A stretch of 64,000 bases of DNA. It comes from SVTX01 sp045660325 (lineage in GTDB: Bacteria; Bacillota; Clostridia; Oscillospirales; CAG-272). Position numbers and translations under genes: made by a program. Location of the stretch: NCBI GenBank assembly GCA_045660325.1, contig JAZRDO010000032.1, positions 1 through 64,000 of the forward strand. The letters run 5' to 3'. Position 1 is the first letter of the stretch, and the number at the start of each line of letters is the position of its first letter. Positions 16,509-25,460 of the stretch are shown here, in pieces. The notes beneath the pieces are model-generated. The model did not search any database. It was not told the origin of the DNA and saw only the letters and a list, made by a program, of their open reading frames with translations.

Positions 16509-18674
16509 TCAGCTTATAATATCCGCTTGCAGAGTAAACGATCTTTTGATCTCGTGCAAGAGGGGCGCGTGATGCTCAAGAGTGGGGTCTCTTTCTATGA
16601 ATTCTTTCGCTGCGGAGAATGCCTCGGTCATAAGAGACGCGTCCGAACACATATCCGCGAGCTTAAAGTACATATCTCCGCTCTGACGTATCTCGCGGCT
16701 TGCGGAGAGGGCGAGGAAGTCGCCGGGTCCTCGCTGCTTTAAGTCCTCCTCGGCGATACTGAAGCCGTCGTAGGAGCGAGTCATTGTTTCAAGGCGCTCG
16801 CGGGAATTTTCGGAGAGCTGATTTTTATTCTTTGTTCCCGAAACGAGCACGCAGTAAGACTTTTTTGAGCCACGGCCTACGCGACCGCGAAGCTGATGAA
16901 GCTGGGAGAGACCGAATCGCTCGGCGTTCTCAACTATCATAAGCGTTGCGTTTGGCACGTTTACGCCGACCTCGATTACCGTGGTTGATACAAGAACGTC
17001 AATATTGCCTTCGGCAAAGTTATTCATAACCGTATCCTTTTCGGCTGCCTTGAGCTTGCCGTGAACGAAGCCTATGCGTATATCGGGAAGTCTTTCTGAT
17101 AATTCATCGGCGTATTGAACTGCCGCTTTTAGCGGCGGAGCCTGCGGCTTGTCTATAAAATCAAACGCGGACATAGGAATTCCCGAGAGGTCGATCTCGT
17201 CGTCCTCAAGCGCCTTTTCTTCAACTGCGGGACACACGATATACACCTGTGAGCCCTCGGCTACCTGCTTTTTTATAAACGCATCGAGTCGCGCGCGATA
17301 TCCCTCGTCGACGAGGAATGTGTCGACTCTTTGTCTGCCGCTTGGCATTTCCGTAATTTTTGAAACGTCAAGGTCGCCGTACATAACGAGCGCGAGAGAG
17401 CGGGGAATAGGTGTTGCGCTCATAACGAGCATGTGAGTGTGGCGGCTCTTTTTGGAGAGGGTCGCGCGCTGATTTACGCCGAAGCGGTGCTGCTCGTCAA
17501 CAACAGTTAGTGCGGGGCGGGCAAATTCAACCTTGTCGGAGATAAGTGCCTGTGTGCCGATAACTATATCAATGCGCTCGTCGGGGTTATCCGTCGCAAG
17601 CGCGGCTTGAATTTTAGCTTTCTTCGCGGGTGTGAGCGAGCCTATAAGGAGCGCGCATTTAATTCCGAGCGAATCAAACATAGGAGAAAGATCGTCATAG
17701 TGCTGGGTGGCGAGAATTTCGGTTGGAGCCATAAGAGCCGCCTGGCCGCCGTTCCTTACTGCGATATACATCGCCGATGCGGCGACTACCGTTTTTCCGC
17801 ATCCCACGTCGCCTATAACTATTCGGCTCATAGGAATGTCGGAGCTCATATCCTTTGAAATATCCTCTATCGCGCGTGCCTGCCCGTCGGTTAATTTATA
17901 GGGCAACAACGAGAGGAAGGGAGATATATCCGTGTTTTTGCACGCAAAGGCAGTATTTTCGCGCGTGGTGTTCTTTGAGGAGAGCGCCATTCCTGCGGCA
18001 AATTTGAAGAATTCGTCAAAGATGAGTCGTTTCTTTGCCTCTGCTAAATCCGCAATATCCGTCGGCTTATGTATCTGACGTACCGCAAAATCAATGTCGC
18101 AGAGGTTGTGCTCATCAAGTATCTCCTCGGGCATCGGATCGTAAAGTTTGTCCGAGAGTGAGAGCGCGGTCTCGACGTGCGAGGCGATCTGCTTTTGAGA
18201 AAGTCCGTCCGTTAAGGAATATATGGGAGCGAAGGGCGGAAGCGTCTTGCCCTCAAAATACGGCTCGGCAACGGGGGATGACATTTCATATTTTTTGCCG
18301 ACTTTCTCGACCTTGCCGAAGAATCTGAAGGTCGAGCCTATGGGAAAGCTATCCTTTAAGTAGTCCTGATTAAAATACGTTATCTCACACACGCCCGATT
18401 CATCAAACGCGCGGAATTTGAGCAGCGACATACCTTTTCTTATAAGATGCTTGCGGGGGGCGGTCGCGACGGTCAGGACGGTTGCCGACTTGATGCCGTC
18501 GGGCGCTTCGCTGAGCAGATAAATATGCGAGCGGTTTTCGTAAGCTCTCGGGAAAAAGTAGATAAGATCGCGGACAGATTCAACGCCGAGGCGGTTATAT
18601 GCCTGTGCCTTTACCTTGCCGACGCCGTGGATAGAGCCTATGGGATACTTTGAAAGATCGGTATATTTTTCCAT
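16509..18674 (-). CDS. recG: ATP-dependent DNA helicase RecG
   Basis: A 721-residue RecG, a superfamily 2 helicase that regresses stalled replication forks and processes Holliday junctions. The N-terminal wedge/OB domain (about 1-250) starts with IGSIHGVGKVKAQAYNRLG. Helicase motifs follow: GDVGCGKTVVA (Walker A), DEQHRFGV (DEQH box), MSATPIPRSLAL, and QLRGRVGRG (motif VI). Length is slightly above the usual 680-690. It follows the recombinase gene by 9 nt in the same direction. Confidence 0.96.
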   Translation of the reverse strand: MEKYTDLSKYPIGSIHGVGKVKAQAYNRLGVESVRDLIYFFPRAYENRSHIYLLSEAPDGIKSATVLTVATAPRKHLIRKGMSLLKFRAFDESGVCEITYFNQDYLKDSFPIGSTFRFFGKVEKVGKKYEMSSPVAEPYFEGKTLPPFAPIYSLTDGLSQKQIASHVETALSLSDKLYDPMPEEILDEHNLCDIDFAVRQIHKPTDIADLAEAKKRLIFDEFFKFAAGMALSSKNTTRENTAFACKNTDISPFLSLLPYKLTDGQARAIEDISKDMSSDIPMSRIVIGDVGCGKTVVAASAMYIAVRNGGQAALMAPTEILATQHYDDLSPMFDSLGIKCALLIGSLTPAKKAKIQAALATDNPDERIDIVIGTQALISDKVEFARPALTVVDEQHRFGVNQRATLSKKSRHTHMLVMSATPIPRSLALVMYGDLDVSKITEMPSGRQRVDTFLVDEGYRARLDAFIKKQVAEGSQVYIVCPAVEEKALEDDEIDLSGIPMSAFDFIDKPQAPPLKAAVQYADELSERLPDIRIGFVHGKLKAAEKDTVMNNFAEGNIDVLVSTTVIEVGVNVPNATLMIVENAERFGLSQLHQLRGRVGRGSKKSYCVLVSGTKNKNQLSENSRERLETMTRSYDGFSIAEEDLKQRGPGDFLALSASREIRQSGDMYFKLADMCSDASLMTEAFSAAKEFIERDPTLEHHAPLLHEIKRSFTLQADIIS

Positions 18675-18683
18675 AACTCCTCC

Positions 18684-19712
18684 TTAATTTTCGTCGGGCT
18701 TGTCCGCTTTGGTGTTTATGATGCCTGCGAGCGGATTTTGCGCCATAGCATTCATCATATTTTTGTCGTTAACGTGAGTGTAGATTTGCGTTGTGGAGAG
18801 CTGCTCGTGACCGAGAATATCCTTGAGCACGCGGATATCCACGTTTCCTGTCTGGTACATAAGGGTCGCGGCGGTGTGGCGGAGCTTATGCACGGAATAA
18901 TTCTTTGAGCCGAGTCCCGACATATCGAGATATTTGTAGACCATCGCCTGCACCATCTTATCACTTATGCGCTTGTCGCGGTTGCTTAAAAAGAGTGCTT
19001 TGTCGTTTATCCCCTTGTATTTTTCAGTCATTCTTACGTTTTCAATATAGTCGCACAGTACGGTTTTGCAGGCATCGTTAAGGTAAATGATTCTTTCCTT
19101 CGCACCCTTGCCGACTACTCGCACGTGCTCATAGCTTTTCTCAACGTCCGTGAGATTTATTCCGACAAGCTCGTTGAGTCGCATTCCGCAGTTGAGAAAA
19201 AGCGTAATGATACACAGATCGCGCAAGCGCGTCTTTGAATTTACGTCGTTTCTTACGGTTTCAATAAGCGTGAGTGCCTCGTTAAGAGAAAGAAATTTCG
19301 GTAGCGTCTTCTTGGGCTTTGGCGCTTCAATATTCGCCGCGGGGTTTTCACTGAGATAGCCGCGCTTGACGGTCAAAAACTTGAAAAAGCCCTTGATAGC
19401 CGAGAGCTTTCTCGCTCTTGATGCCCACATATTATCGCGTACGTTACCTGCGTAAAGCAGGAAATCGTATATTTTATCCGTACTGATTCTTCTTATGTAG
19501 TTGAGGTCGACCGAGAGAATGGATATCTCCTCGAATTCCTTTGATTCGGGGGAGATGCCGTTATCCTTTGCCAAAAGATATCTGAAAAAGGTGCGAAGGT
19601 CAAGAAGATATTCGTCAACCGTCTTTTTTGAACAGTTTTGTATCGCGCTTTTATACGCCGCGAATTCCTTGATTATTGCGGGAAATTCTTCTATATTTAC
19701 CGAATAAGGCAT
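18684..19712 (-). CDS. Tyrosine recombinase, XerC/XerD type
   Basis: A 342-residue tyrosine recombinase. All catalytic residues are present: Arg178 (CGMRLNE), Lys202 (GKGAKER), His275-x2-Arg278 (HKLRHT), His302 (GHEQL) and Tyr311 (TQIYTHV). The SAM-like N-terminal DNA-binding domain spans about 12-115. AAGGAGGGG is well placed. Linkage to recG suggests the chromosomal dimer-resolution enzyme and not a phage integrase. It is about 40 residues longer than typical XerC/D, mostly in the N-domain (residues 48-75). Confidence 0.88.
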   Translation of the reverse strand: MPYSVNIEEFPAIIKEFAAYKSAIQNCSKKTVDEYLLDLRTFFRYLLAKDNGISPESKEFEEISILSVDLNYIRRISTDKIYDFLLYAGNVRDNMWASRARKLSAIKGFFKFLTVKRGYLSENPAANIEAPKPKKTLPKFLSLNEALTLIETVRNDVNSKTRLRDLCIITLFLNCGMRLNELVGINLTDVEKSYEHVRVVGKGAKERIIYLNDACKTVLCDYIENVRMTEKYKGINDKALFLSNRDKRISDKMVQAMVYKYLDMSGLGSKNYSVHKLRHTAATLMYQTGNVDIRVLKDILGHEQLSTTQIYTHVNDKNMMNAMAQNPLAGIINTKADKPDEN

Positions 19713-19836
19713 TGTGACCCCTCCTTGAATTATTATACAAAATTTTTACTGATTATATTATACTACAAAAAATTGATATTTGTCAATACGGAGCAGGGGA
19801 TAATGAAAAAATAAAAGCAAATTTATGGAAAATCTC

Positions 19837-19865
19837 TTGCAAAGATAAATATATTATGCTATAAT
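19837..19865 (+). promoter_or_regulatory. SigA-type promoter
   Basis: TTGCAA (19837-19842), 17-bp spacer, perfect TATAAT (19860-19865), upstream of the 19935 gene. Confidence 0.75.
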
Positions 19866-19934
19866 ATAAGATAAGATAGTATGGGTTATTATGACCTATT
19901 TTGCCGATTTCGGCGTGAAAGGATTTTTAAAAAT

Positions 19935-20603
19935 ATGGAAACGAATAACTTAAAGAAAAAGTTACCTCTTATTTTCTTGATTTTGGGCGGCTTGCTCATT
20001 CTCGGCGGTGTTCTCGTGCTTGTATTCGGCGCGGGCTCAAGCATCGGATTTTTGAAGGTAATGTTTATTATAACGGGTATCGTAATGATACTCCTCGGTG
20101 CTACGTGCATTTATTTTGCAAGCACTATCTCGGGCAAGGTGGACCCCAACTTCTTCCTTTATGAAACCTCCACGAAGACAAATATGCCCATCGATGAGCT
20201 TACGTTTGACCACGTAAACCGCAAGATGACTTATTTTATGTCCCGAGTTGCGACAAACGCGCGTGAGGTTTGGGAAAAGGACGTTGTAGGCTCGGATAAT
20301 GAGATCTTCGGTGAGGATAATCAGTTCAGACCTCTTGCGGCTTATAAGGCTCTCTTTGACCTCATTGACCGCGGTAACGAGACTGTATGGCAGCTTTACC
20401 TCAACGCTTCCGACGAGATCATTGATTCTATTGCTGACGCGCTTGTTTTAGGCGAGGATGCGGAGCTTGCAAAGGCAATCAAGCACCTTCACAATACCGC
20501 TGACGGCGATTTTGAGAAGACGAGAAAGTTCCTCTCTGACAATAAGCTTTACATCCAGAAGAAGATGCTCAAGTTTGTAAAGACAAATATCGAAAAGTTC
20601 TGA
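19935..20603 (+). CDS. Membrane protein of unknown function
   Basis: I do not recognise this 222-residue protein. Two membrane helices (about 10-32 and 38-62) separated by a tight Gly-rich turn anchor a soluble C-terminal domain of about 160 residues that is charged and mainly helical, with regions such as EVWEKDVVG and DEIIDSIADAL. The start at 19935 is preferred over 19881: the promoter's transcription start would be near 19872, leaving no ribosome-binding site for 19881, whereas GAAAGGA precedes 19935. It is followed 36 nt later by an HprK-fold gene and the two may be one transcript. Confidence 0.75.
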   Translation: METNNLKKKLPLIFLILGGLLILGGVLVLVFGAGSSIGFLKVMFIITGIVMILLGATCIYFASTISGKVDPNFFLYETSTKTNMPIDELTFDHVNRKMTYFMSRVATNAREVWEKDVVGSDNEIFGEDNQFRPLAAYKALFDLIDRGNETVWQLYLNASDEIIDSIADALVLGEDAELAKAIKHLHNTADGDFEKTRKFLSDNKLYIQKKMLKFVKTNIEKF

Positions 20604-20639
20604 TTTTAATTAAGATAGGATCCGGGGAAAGGAGGGCGT

Positions 20640-21332
20640 ATGTTTAAGATCAAGGTTGCGGATACGGTAATTGAGATAGATAATATAAACGGTTACGTAA
20701 AGGAATATTGCAGCGCTTGGCTTTGTGACGGCGCTCCCGATATCAGGATCAGGGTTTCTAACGAGGAGATCACGTCTTATATCCGCGGCAAAAAGCTTAC
20801 CGAGGCGGGCGCGGAGAGGATCCTCGTTTACAGGAAAATTGCCGCAATGCTTGCGCAAAGGGGGAAATTCCTTCTTCATTCAAGCGTTATCTCATATAAG
20901 GGACAGGGCGTAGCATTCGTTGCGAGCCGCGGTGTAGGTAAGACAACACACGCGATGCTGTGGAAGCACACCTTCTGGGACGACGTGGAATTCGTAAACG
21001 GAGATAAGCCGATAATCAGCTGTGAGAACGGCATGTGCATCGCGCACGCGACTCCGTGGTGCGGTAAGGAGGGCTTTTGCGATCGCGAGAGCGCGCCGCT
21101 TTCCGCTATCGTATTTATTGAGCGCGGTGAGACTCCCGAGATCAGCTCCATTACTCCCCGCGATGCAGTCGTAAGATTGCAAAATCAAACCGTCGCGCCC
21201 GAGAACAGGGGCTTTGATACTCAGTTTGCGGAGAATATTGCTTCCATGCTGAAGTCGGTTCCGCTCTACGCGGCAAAGGTAAATACGGATAAGGAATCCG
21301 CGATAACAGTAAAAAATTATATTTTCAAATAA
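20640..21332 (+). CDS. HPr-kinase-fold ATP-binding protein
   Basis: A 230-residue protein with a P-loop of the HprK/PEP-carboxykinase type: SRGVGKTT at 96-103 (Lys101), preceded by LLHSSVI and followed by a conserved acidic NGDKP (Asp122) and PWCGKEG. This matches stand-alone HprK C-terminal-domain-like proteins, not full HPr kinase, which is about 310 residues and has a different N-domain. The substrate is unknown. AGGAGG precedes ATG. Function is inferred only as an ATP-dependent kinase or ATPase. Confidence 0.75.
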   Translation: MFKIKVADTVIEIDNINGYVKEYCSAWLCDGAPDIRIRVSNEEITSYIRGKKLTEAGAERILVYRKIAAMLAQRGKFLLHSSVISYKGQGVAFVASRGVGKTTHAMLWKHTFWDDVEFVNGDKPIISCENGMCIAHATPWCGKEGFCDRESAPLSAIVFIERGETPEISSITPRDAVVRLQNQTVAPENRGFDTQFAENIASMLKSVPLYAAKVNTDKESAITVKNYIFK

Positions 21333-21362
21333 AAAAAGAGCATCGTAAGATGCTCTTTTTTA
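21333..21362 (+). terminator. Bidirectional terminator
   Basis: AAAAAGAGCATC and GATGCTCTTTTT arms with loop GTAA; serves the HprK-fold gene and the convergent carboxypeptidase. Confidence 0.92.
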
Positions 21363-22541
21363 TTACATACAAAACGCTCTTTTTAAAATCCGTGCAAACA
21401 GGTCGCCTACAGTCAGCTTGCTTATGCCGATATCCGAAATTATGTCGATCTCGCCAATCTTTTGCCCGTTCAAGTAAAACTCGACCGATCCGATTTTCTC
21501 ACCCTTGCTTACGGGCGCGGAAATGCTTTCGGGCAGGGAGATGCGGGGCTCGATGTATTTGGCGTCCGCCTTTTTGACGGTCAGGGCAAAATCCGAGTGC
21601 CGTGCCGAGAGAGCAGGTATCTTGCCGCAATTGACCTTAATGTCGGAGAATTCTCCCTTGCCGTAGGTGTAAGTGGAATAATTTGAAAAGCCGTAGTCGA
21701 GAAGGCTCGTCGCTATGCTGTTTCTCACGTCGCGGTTGGGCGCGCCCATTACGACACATATAAGGCTCGTGTTGTCGCGCTCGGCGGTAACCGATACGCA
21801 GAAGCCCGCCTTTGCCGTAGAGCCCGTTTTAAGCCCCGTACAGCCGCGGTAGAAGCGCACAAGGCGGTTTGTGTTAGTAAGACCGAACTCGCCGTTACGG
21901 ATGGTGTCCATCCACGTGGAGCTGTATTTGAGAATAAAGTCGTGCTTGATAAGTGCCTTTGACATAAGCGCGATATCGTATGCGCTTGTCTTGTGATTTG
22001 CGGTCGTGTCGTCGAGTCCGTTTGTGTTCTCAAAGACCGTATTTTTCATACCGAGCTCGGCGGCGCGCTTATTCATTTCGGATACGAAGGTTGCCTCACT
22101 ACCCGAAATGTGCTCGGCAAGGGCTACTGCGGCGTCGTTTGCCGAGGAGATGATAACGCTCTTTAGCATATCCTCGACCGACATTTGCTCGCCTTCCTTA
22201 AGATATACCTGCGAGCCGCCCATTCCCGCCGCGTGAGCCGAGGTCGTAACCGTATCGTCGAGCTTTATTCTGCCATCTGCAATTGCTTCAACAACAAGCA
22301 AAAGGGTCATAATCTTCGTAACCGATGCGGGCGGCAGAGCCTCGTCCTTGTTCTTTTCGTAAATTACAGTTCCTGTTTTCGCATCCATAAGCACCGCGCT
22401 TTTGCAATCGAAATTCATCTCGGGCGCTTCGCCCGTTAAGGTGTAGCCCTCCGTATCCGCGGCGGCGCAGTTAAACGTAAGCGGCCCTTGAATTATAAAT
22501 ATAAACATTAAAAAAATCGCCGCAAGCCGAATTCCTTTCAT
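21363..22541 (-). CDS. dacF: D-alanyl-D-alanine carboxypeptidase (serine-type, S11)
   Basis: A 392-residue secreted penicillin-binding protein that trims the terminal D-Ala of peptidoglycan stems. The signal peptide is about 1-28. Active-site motifs are SxxK at Ser73-Lys76 (PASVTKIM), SxN at Ser133-Asn135, and KTG at 238-240 (GLKTGSTAKAG). A C-terminal PBP5-type beta domain and an amphipathic end follow. The start at 22541 is preferred because GGAGG is 7 nt upstream and a signal peptide begins there. Similar to the sporulation enzyme DacF, but the exact paralogue is uncertain. Confidence 0.88.
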   Translation of the reverse strand: MKGIRLAAIFLMFIFIIQGPLTFNCAAADTEGYTLTGEAPEMNFDCKSAVLMDAKTGTVIYEKNKDEALPPASVTKIMTLLLVVEAIADGRIKLDDTVTTSAHAAGMGGSQVYLKEGEQMSVEDMLKSVIISSANDAAVALAEHISGSEATFVSEMNKRAAELGMKNTVFENTNGLDDTTANHKTSAYDIALMSKALIKHDFILKYSSTWMDTIRNGEFGLTNTNRLVRFYRGCTGLKTGSTAKAGFCVSVTAERDNTSLICVVMGAPNRDVRNSIATSLLDYGFSNYSTYTYGKGEFSDIKVNCGKIPALSARHSDFALTVKKADAKYIEPRISLPESISAPVSKGEKIGSVEFYLNGQKIGEIDIISDIGISKLTVGDLFARILKRAFCM

Positions 22542-22618
22542 AGAAAGCCTCCATAAACAATATTTTGATATATTGTATTCGTTGGATGCCCGTCCGTATT
22601 CTCGGCTTGCGGTGCTAT

Positions 22619-23170
22619 TTATTTTTCTTTTAATTCGCGTCTTACCTGCTTGAAGGCTTCCTTTTCTCCCTTGTCGCGAAGGGTAATGAGCCATCTTTCA
22701 ATAAGTGCGGTGGTCTCGGGGTGCATTATCGCCTTTGCTCTGCCGAGCGCGAAATATTCGTACGGCGACGCGTCGGTGTAATTTTTGCCCTTATAGATCT
22801 TGCTTGCGGCAATTCGGTCGCAGAACATTTCCGCGACGTATTTTTTAGGCATCGGGATACTGCCGTATTCCTTGGTTTTGGGATTTACGTCGTTCCAGTA
22901 TTCAAAATGATGCTTGTTTCTACCCTTGTGGTGCATCCACGCGAGCGAATAACCGACCGTTTCGCGCTCAAGCTCGGTCGGACTGCGGTAGCCCACATAG
23001 TAGCGCGCGCCCTGAATGAACTCGGTCGGGGAGTATTTGGAAAGATCGTGGAAAAGTCCCTGAAAGCCTATGCCTGCCTTAAAGCAGTGTACCATAACCT
23101 TGTGTCTGTGTTTCGTTATGGTGCAAAAATGTTTTATCGGGCGGGGGCGGATCTTGTTTTTGTTTTTCAT
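22619..23170 (-). CDS. DUF5662-family protein
   Basis: A 183-residue protein of the DUF5662 type, function unknown. The N-terminal half has HRHKVMVHCFKAG, then GLFHDLSKYSPTEF, and later AWMHHKGRNKHHFEYW; the regularly spaced His and the His-Asp pair suggest a helical metal site of the HD-like kind, but no activity is established. It is 10 nt downstream of the PHP phosphatase gene and likely co-transcribed. Confidence 0.75.
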   Translation of the reverse strand: MKNKNKIRPRPIKHFCTITKHRHKVMVHCFKAGIGFQGLFHDLSKYSPTEFIQGARYYVGYRSPTELERETVGYSLAWMHHKGRNKHHFEYWNDVNPKTKEYGSIPMPKKYVAEMFCDRIAASKIYKGKNYTDASPYEYFALGRAKAIMHPETTALIERWLITLRDKGEKEAFKQVRRELKEK

Positions 23171-23180
23171 ATATACCTCG

Positions 23181-23942
23181 TTAAATCGTGAGTGAATCCA
23201 AAAGCTTTATTCCGCGGCTGTCGGCAATGTGTCTCACCTTTTCGTAAAGCTTACGGTCGCAAAGGTATTCGGGCGCGTGCGCGTCGCAGCCCATAATTGC
23301 GGTGCAACCGCAATGCGCGGCGATATCCCAGAAGAGCGGATGCGGGTAGTGTCTGCCGACCGCAAAACCGAGCATATTTATTTCAAGCGGTATGCCTCTT
23401 TCGGACGCTTTTATACAAAAATCCTCGGTATATTTTTTATATAAGGCGGGGTCACCCGTAAACTGCAAAAGATCGGGGTGTGCGATATATAAGAATTTGC
23501 CCGTTGCAAATCCCTCGAGCATTTGCTCGTAAAACTGCTTTAAAATTGCAGGGTCGCTTGTCGGACGTCCGTTGTAATGCTCGCAATCAAATTCATTTTT
23601 ATTGAAGTGCTGACCGAGAATAAGATAGTCGTATTTGTACTGCGATAAGAATTCAAGCATAGAGTCAAAGAGAGCGGGGAAGTATTCCGCCTCAAAGCCT
23701 ATCTTGATATCAATATCGTTTTTGTACTCCTCGCGTAAGGCTGTGAGTTTATTTATATAGCCCTCCGTCTGGTCAAGTCTCATTCTGTAGCTTGAAAAAT
23801 GTGTAGGCGGAAACGGCATAGGGGAGTGGTCGGAAAATCCGAGAATTTTTAGACCGCCCTTGATGGCGCATTCAATATATTCGCGCTCGTCGCCCGTAGC
23901 GTGATTGCAAAGTGTTGTGTGTGTGTGATAATTTGCGTACAT
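23181..23942 (-). CDS. PHP-domain phosphatase (histidinol-phosphatase HisJ-like)
   Basis: A 253-residue PHP-family metal-dependent phosphoesterase. Metal-ligand motifs are YHTHTTLCNH near the N-terminus, FSDHSPMP, the Glu in GFEAEYFP, YLILGQH, IAHPDLL, and GCDAHAP. This is the pattern of HisJ, the PHP histidinol-phosphate phosphatase, but no other histidine gene is near, so the physiological substrate is uncertain. Followed by the DUF5662 gene. Confidence 0.85.
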   Translation of the reverse strand: MYANYHTHTTLCNHATGDEREYIECAIKGGLKILGFSDHSPMPFPPTHFSSYRMRLDQTEGYINKLTALREEYKNDIDIKIGFEAEYFPALFDSMLEFLSQYKYDYLILGQHFNKNEFDCEHYNGRPTSDPAILKQFYEQMLEGFATGKFLYIAHPDLLQFTGDPALYKKYTEDFCIKASERGIPLEINMLGFAVGRHYPHPLFWDIAAHCGCTAIMGCDAHAPEYLCDRKLYEKVRHIADSRGIKLLDSLTI

Positions 23943-24092
23943 GGTTTAAAATCTCCGTTTGAAATCTAAAAATATTATATTACTTTTCACCTCAAAAGTC
24001 AATGTTTTTTGTATTTAAGATACTGCCAAAGAACAAAATATGAGGAAAAACAATAAATATTTTTCTTTTAGAACAGTTTTTTTCAAAATCTA

Positions 24093-24121
24093 TTGCAAAA
24101 CTCCAAAAAATGTGGTACAAT
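24093..24121 (+). promoter_or_regulatory. SigA-type promoter of potABCD
   Basis: TTGCAA (24093-24098), 17-bp spacer, TACAAT (24116-24121). It leaves an untranslated leader of about 205 nt. The stretch 23943-24092 upstream holds nothing else recognisable and is AT-rich. Confidence 0.75.
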
Positions 24122-24181
24122 GTATGCTATCACACTATATCTATTTTTCGGCTTTTAAAAGAAAAATACGGGTGTAAATAT

Positions 24182-24272
24182 CGCTGAGTAATAAGGCCCG
24201 ATTCCTTGCTTAGCGGTTTTTGCAAAAAACAGAAAATGATATGCTTTCCCCATTGGCTTCGCCGCAAGGAAT
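24182..24272 (+). promoter_or_regulatory. potABCD leader with alternative terminator/antiterminator folds
   Basis: CGCTGAG (24182-24188) pairs with CTTAGCG (24209-24215) and AAGG (24193-24196) with CCTT (24204-24207), followed by a T5 run: a terminator-like hairpin. ATTCCTTGC (24201-24209), inside that hairpin, is also the exact reverse complement of GCAAGGAAT (24264-24272). The two foldings exclude each other, as in an attenuator or riboswitch. No known aptamer class is recognised. Confidence 0.6.
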
Positions 24273-24335
24273 TATCTCATCTGAATATGCATTAAAAATT
24301 TCGGATTCATCTTATCAAAGGAGTTTTTATGTGTA

Positions 24336-25460
24336 ATGGAAAAGGATGTCATCATCAATTTAAAGAATCTCACCAAGGCGTTTGACGGTGAGACGGTTCT
24401 TGACGGAATTTCTCTTGAAATTCACGACAAGGAATTCGTAACGCTTCTCGGTCCCTCCGGATGCGGAAAGACCACAACTCTTCGTATGATCGGCGGCTTT
24501 GAAACGCCCGATACCGGAGAGGTTCTTTTTGACGGAAAAAGCGTGGTGGACGTACCTCCCCACAAGCGTTCGGTAAATACCGTATTCCAGCGTTATGCGC
24601 TTTTCCCCCACCTGAACGTATATGACAATATCGCGTTCGGTCTTCGTGTTAAAAAAATCAAGGAATCCGTAATTGCGGAGAAGGTGAGCGAGATGCTCTC
24701 ACTGGTTAACCTCCGTAATTTCGAAAAGAGACATATATCCACGCTCTCGGGCGGTCAGCAGCAGAGAGTTGCTATCGCGCGCGCTCTTATCAACGAGCCC
24801 GAGGTGTTGCTTCTCGATGAGCCTCTCGGCGCTCTCGACTTGAAGCTTCGTAAGGATATGCAGACAGAGCTTAAGAATATCCAGCAGAAGACGGGTATTA
24901 CGTTTATTTACGTAACACACGATCAGGAGGAGGCGCTTTCTATGTCTGATACCGTTGTCGTTATGGCAAACGGCAGAATTCAGCAGGTAGGCACTCCCAC
25001 GGATATTTATAACGAGCCCGTAAACGCGTTCGTAGCGGACTTTATCGGCGAGTCGAACATTCTCGACGGCGTTATGGTAAAGGACTACGTAGCAAAGTTT
25101 TCGGGTCAGACCTTCAAGTGTCTTGACGCGGGCTTCGAGCCTATGGAAAAGGTTGATATCGTAGTTCGTCCCGAGGACGTTGACGTAGTTCCCGTAGAGA
25201 AGGGTATGCTCCGCGGCGTTGTTACGTGCGTAACCTTTAAGGGCGTTCACTATGAGATCATCGTGGATATCGGCGGCTTTAAGTGGATGATCCAGACCAC
25301 TGACTACGTTGCTCCCGACGCGCTTATCGGCCTTTATATCGAGCCTGATGCAATTCACGTTATGAAGAAATCCGAGTTCTCGGGAATGTTTGGAGACTAT
25401 TCCTCCTTCTCCGACGAGCTTGAGCATCTTTCCGACGTTATTGACGAGGAGGAGCTTTGA
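24336..25460 (+). CDS. potA: Spermidine/putrescine ABC transporter ATP-binding protein PotA
   Basis: A 374-residue ABC ATPase. Walker A is GPSGCGKTT at 39-47, the signature is LSGGQQQRVAIARAL, Walker B is VLLLDEPLGALD, and the switch His is in VTHDQEEA; a C-terminal TOBE domain follows from about 240. It powers PotBC for polyamine import. The ribosome-binding site AAAGGAG is 12 nt from this ATG, rather far; a nearer out-of-frame ATG at 24329 opens an 18-codon frame. potB overlaps the stop by one base. Confidence 0.95.
   Translation: MEKDVIINLKNLTKAFDGETVLDGISLEIHDKEFVTLLGPSGCGKTTTLRMIGGFETPDTGEVLFDGKSVVDVPPHKRSVNTVFQRYALFPHLNVYDNIAFGLRVKKIKESVIAEKVSEMLSLVNLRNFEKRHISTLSGGQQQRVAIARALINEPEVLLLDEPLGALDLKLRKDMQTELKNIQQKTGITFIYVTHDQEEALSMSDTVVVMANGRIQQVGTPTDIYNEPVNAFVADFIGESNILDGVMVKDYVAKFSGQTFKCLDAGFEPMEKVDIVVRPEDVDVVPVEKGMLRGVVTCVTFKGVHYEIIVDIGGFKWMIQTTDYVAPDALIGLYIEPDAIHVMKKSEFSGMFGDYSSFSDELEHLSDVIDEEEL

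Noticed and set aside
18684..19712. Tyrosine recombinase as evidence of a phage or integrative element
   Set aside because: It is operonic with recG, no phage genes or att repeats surround it, and composition matches its neighbours.
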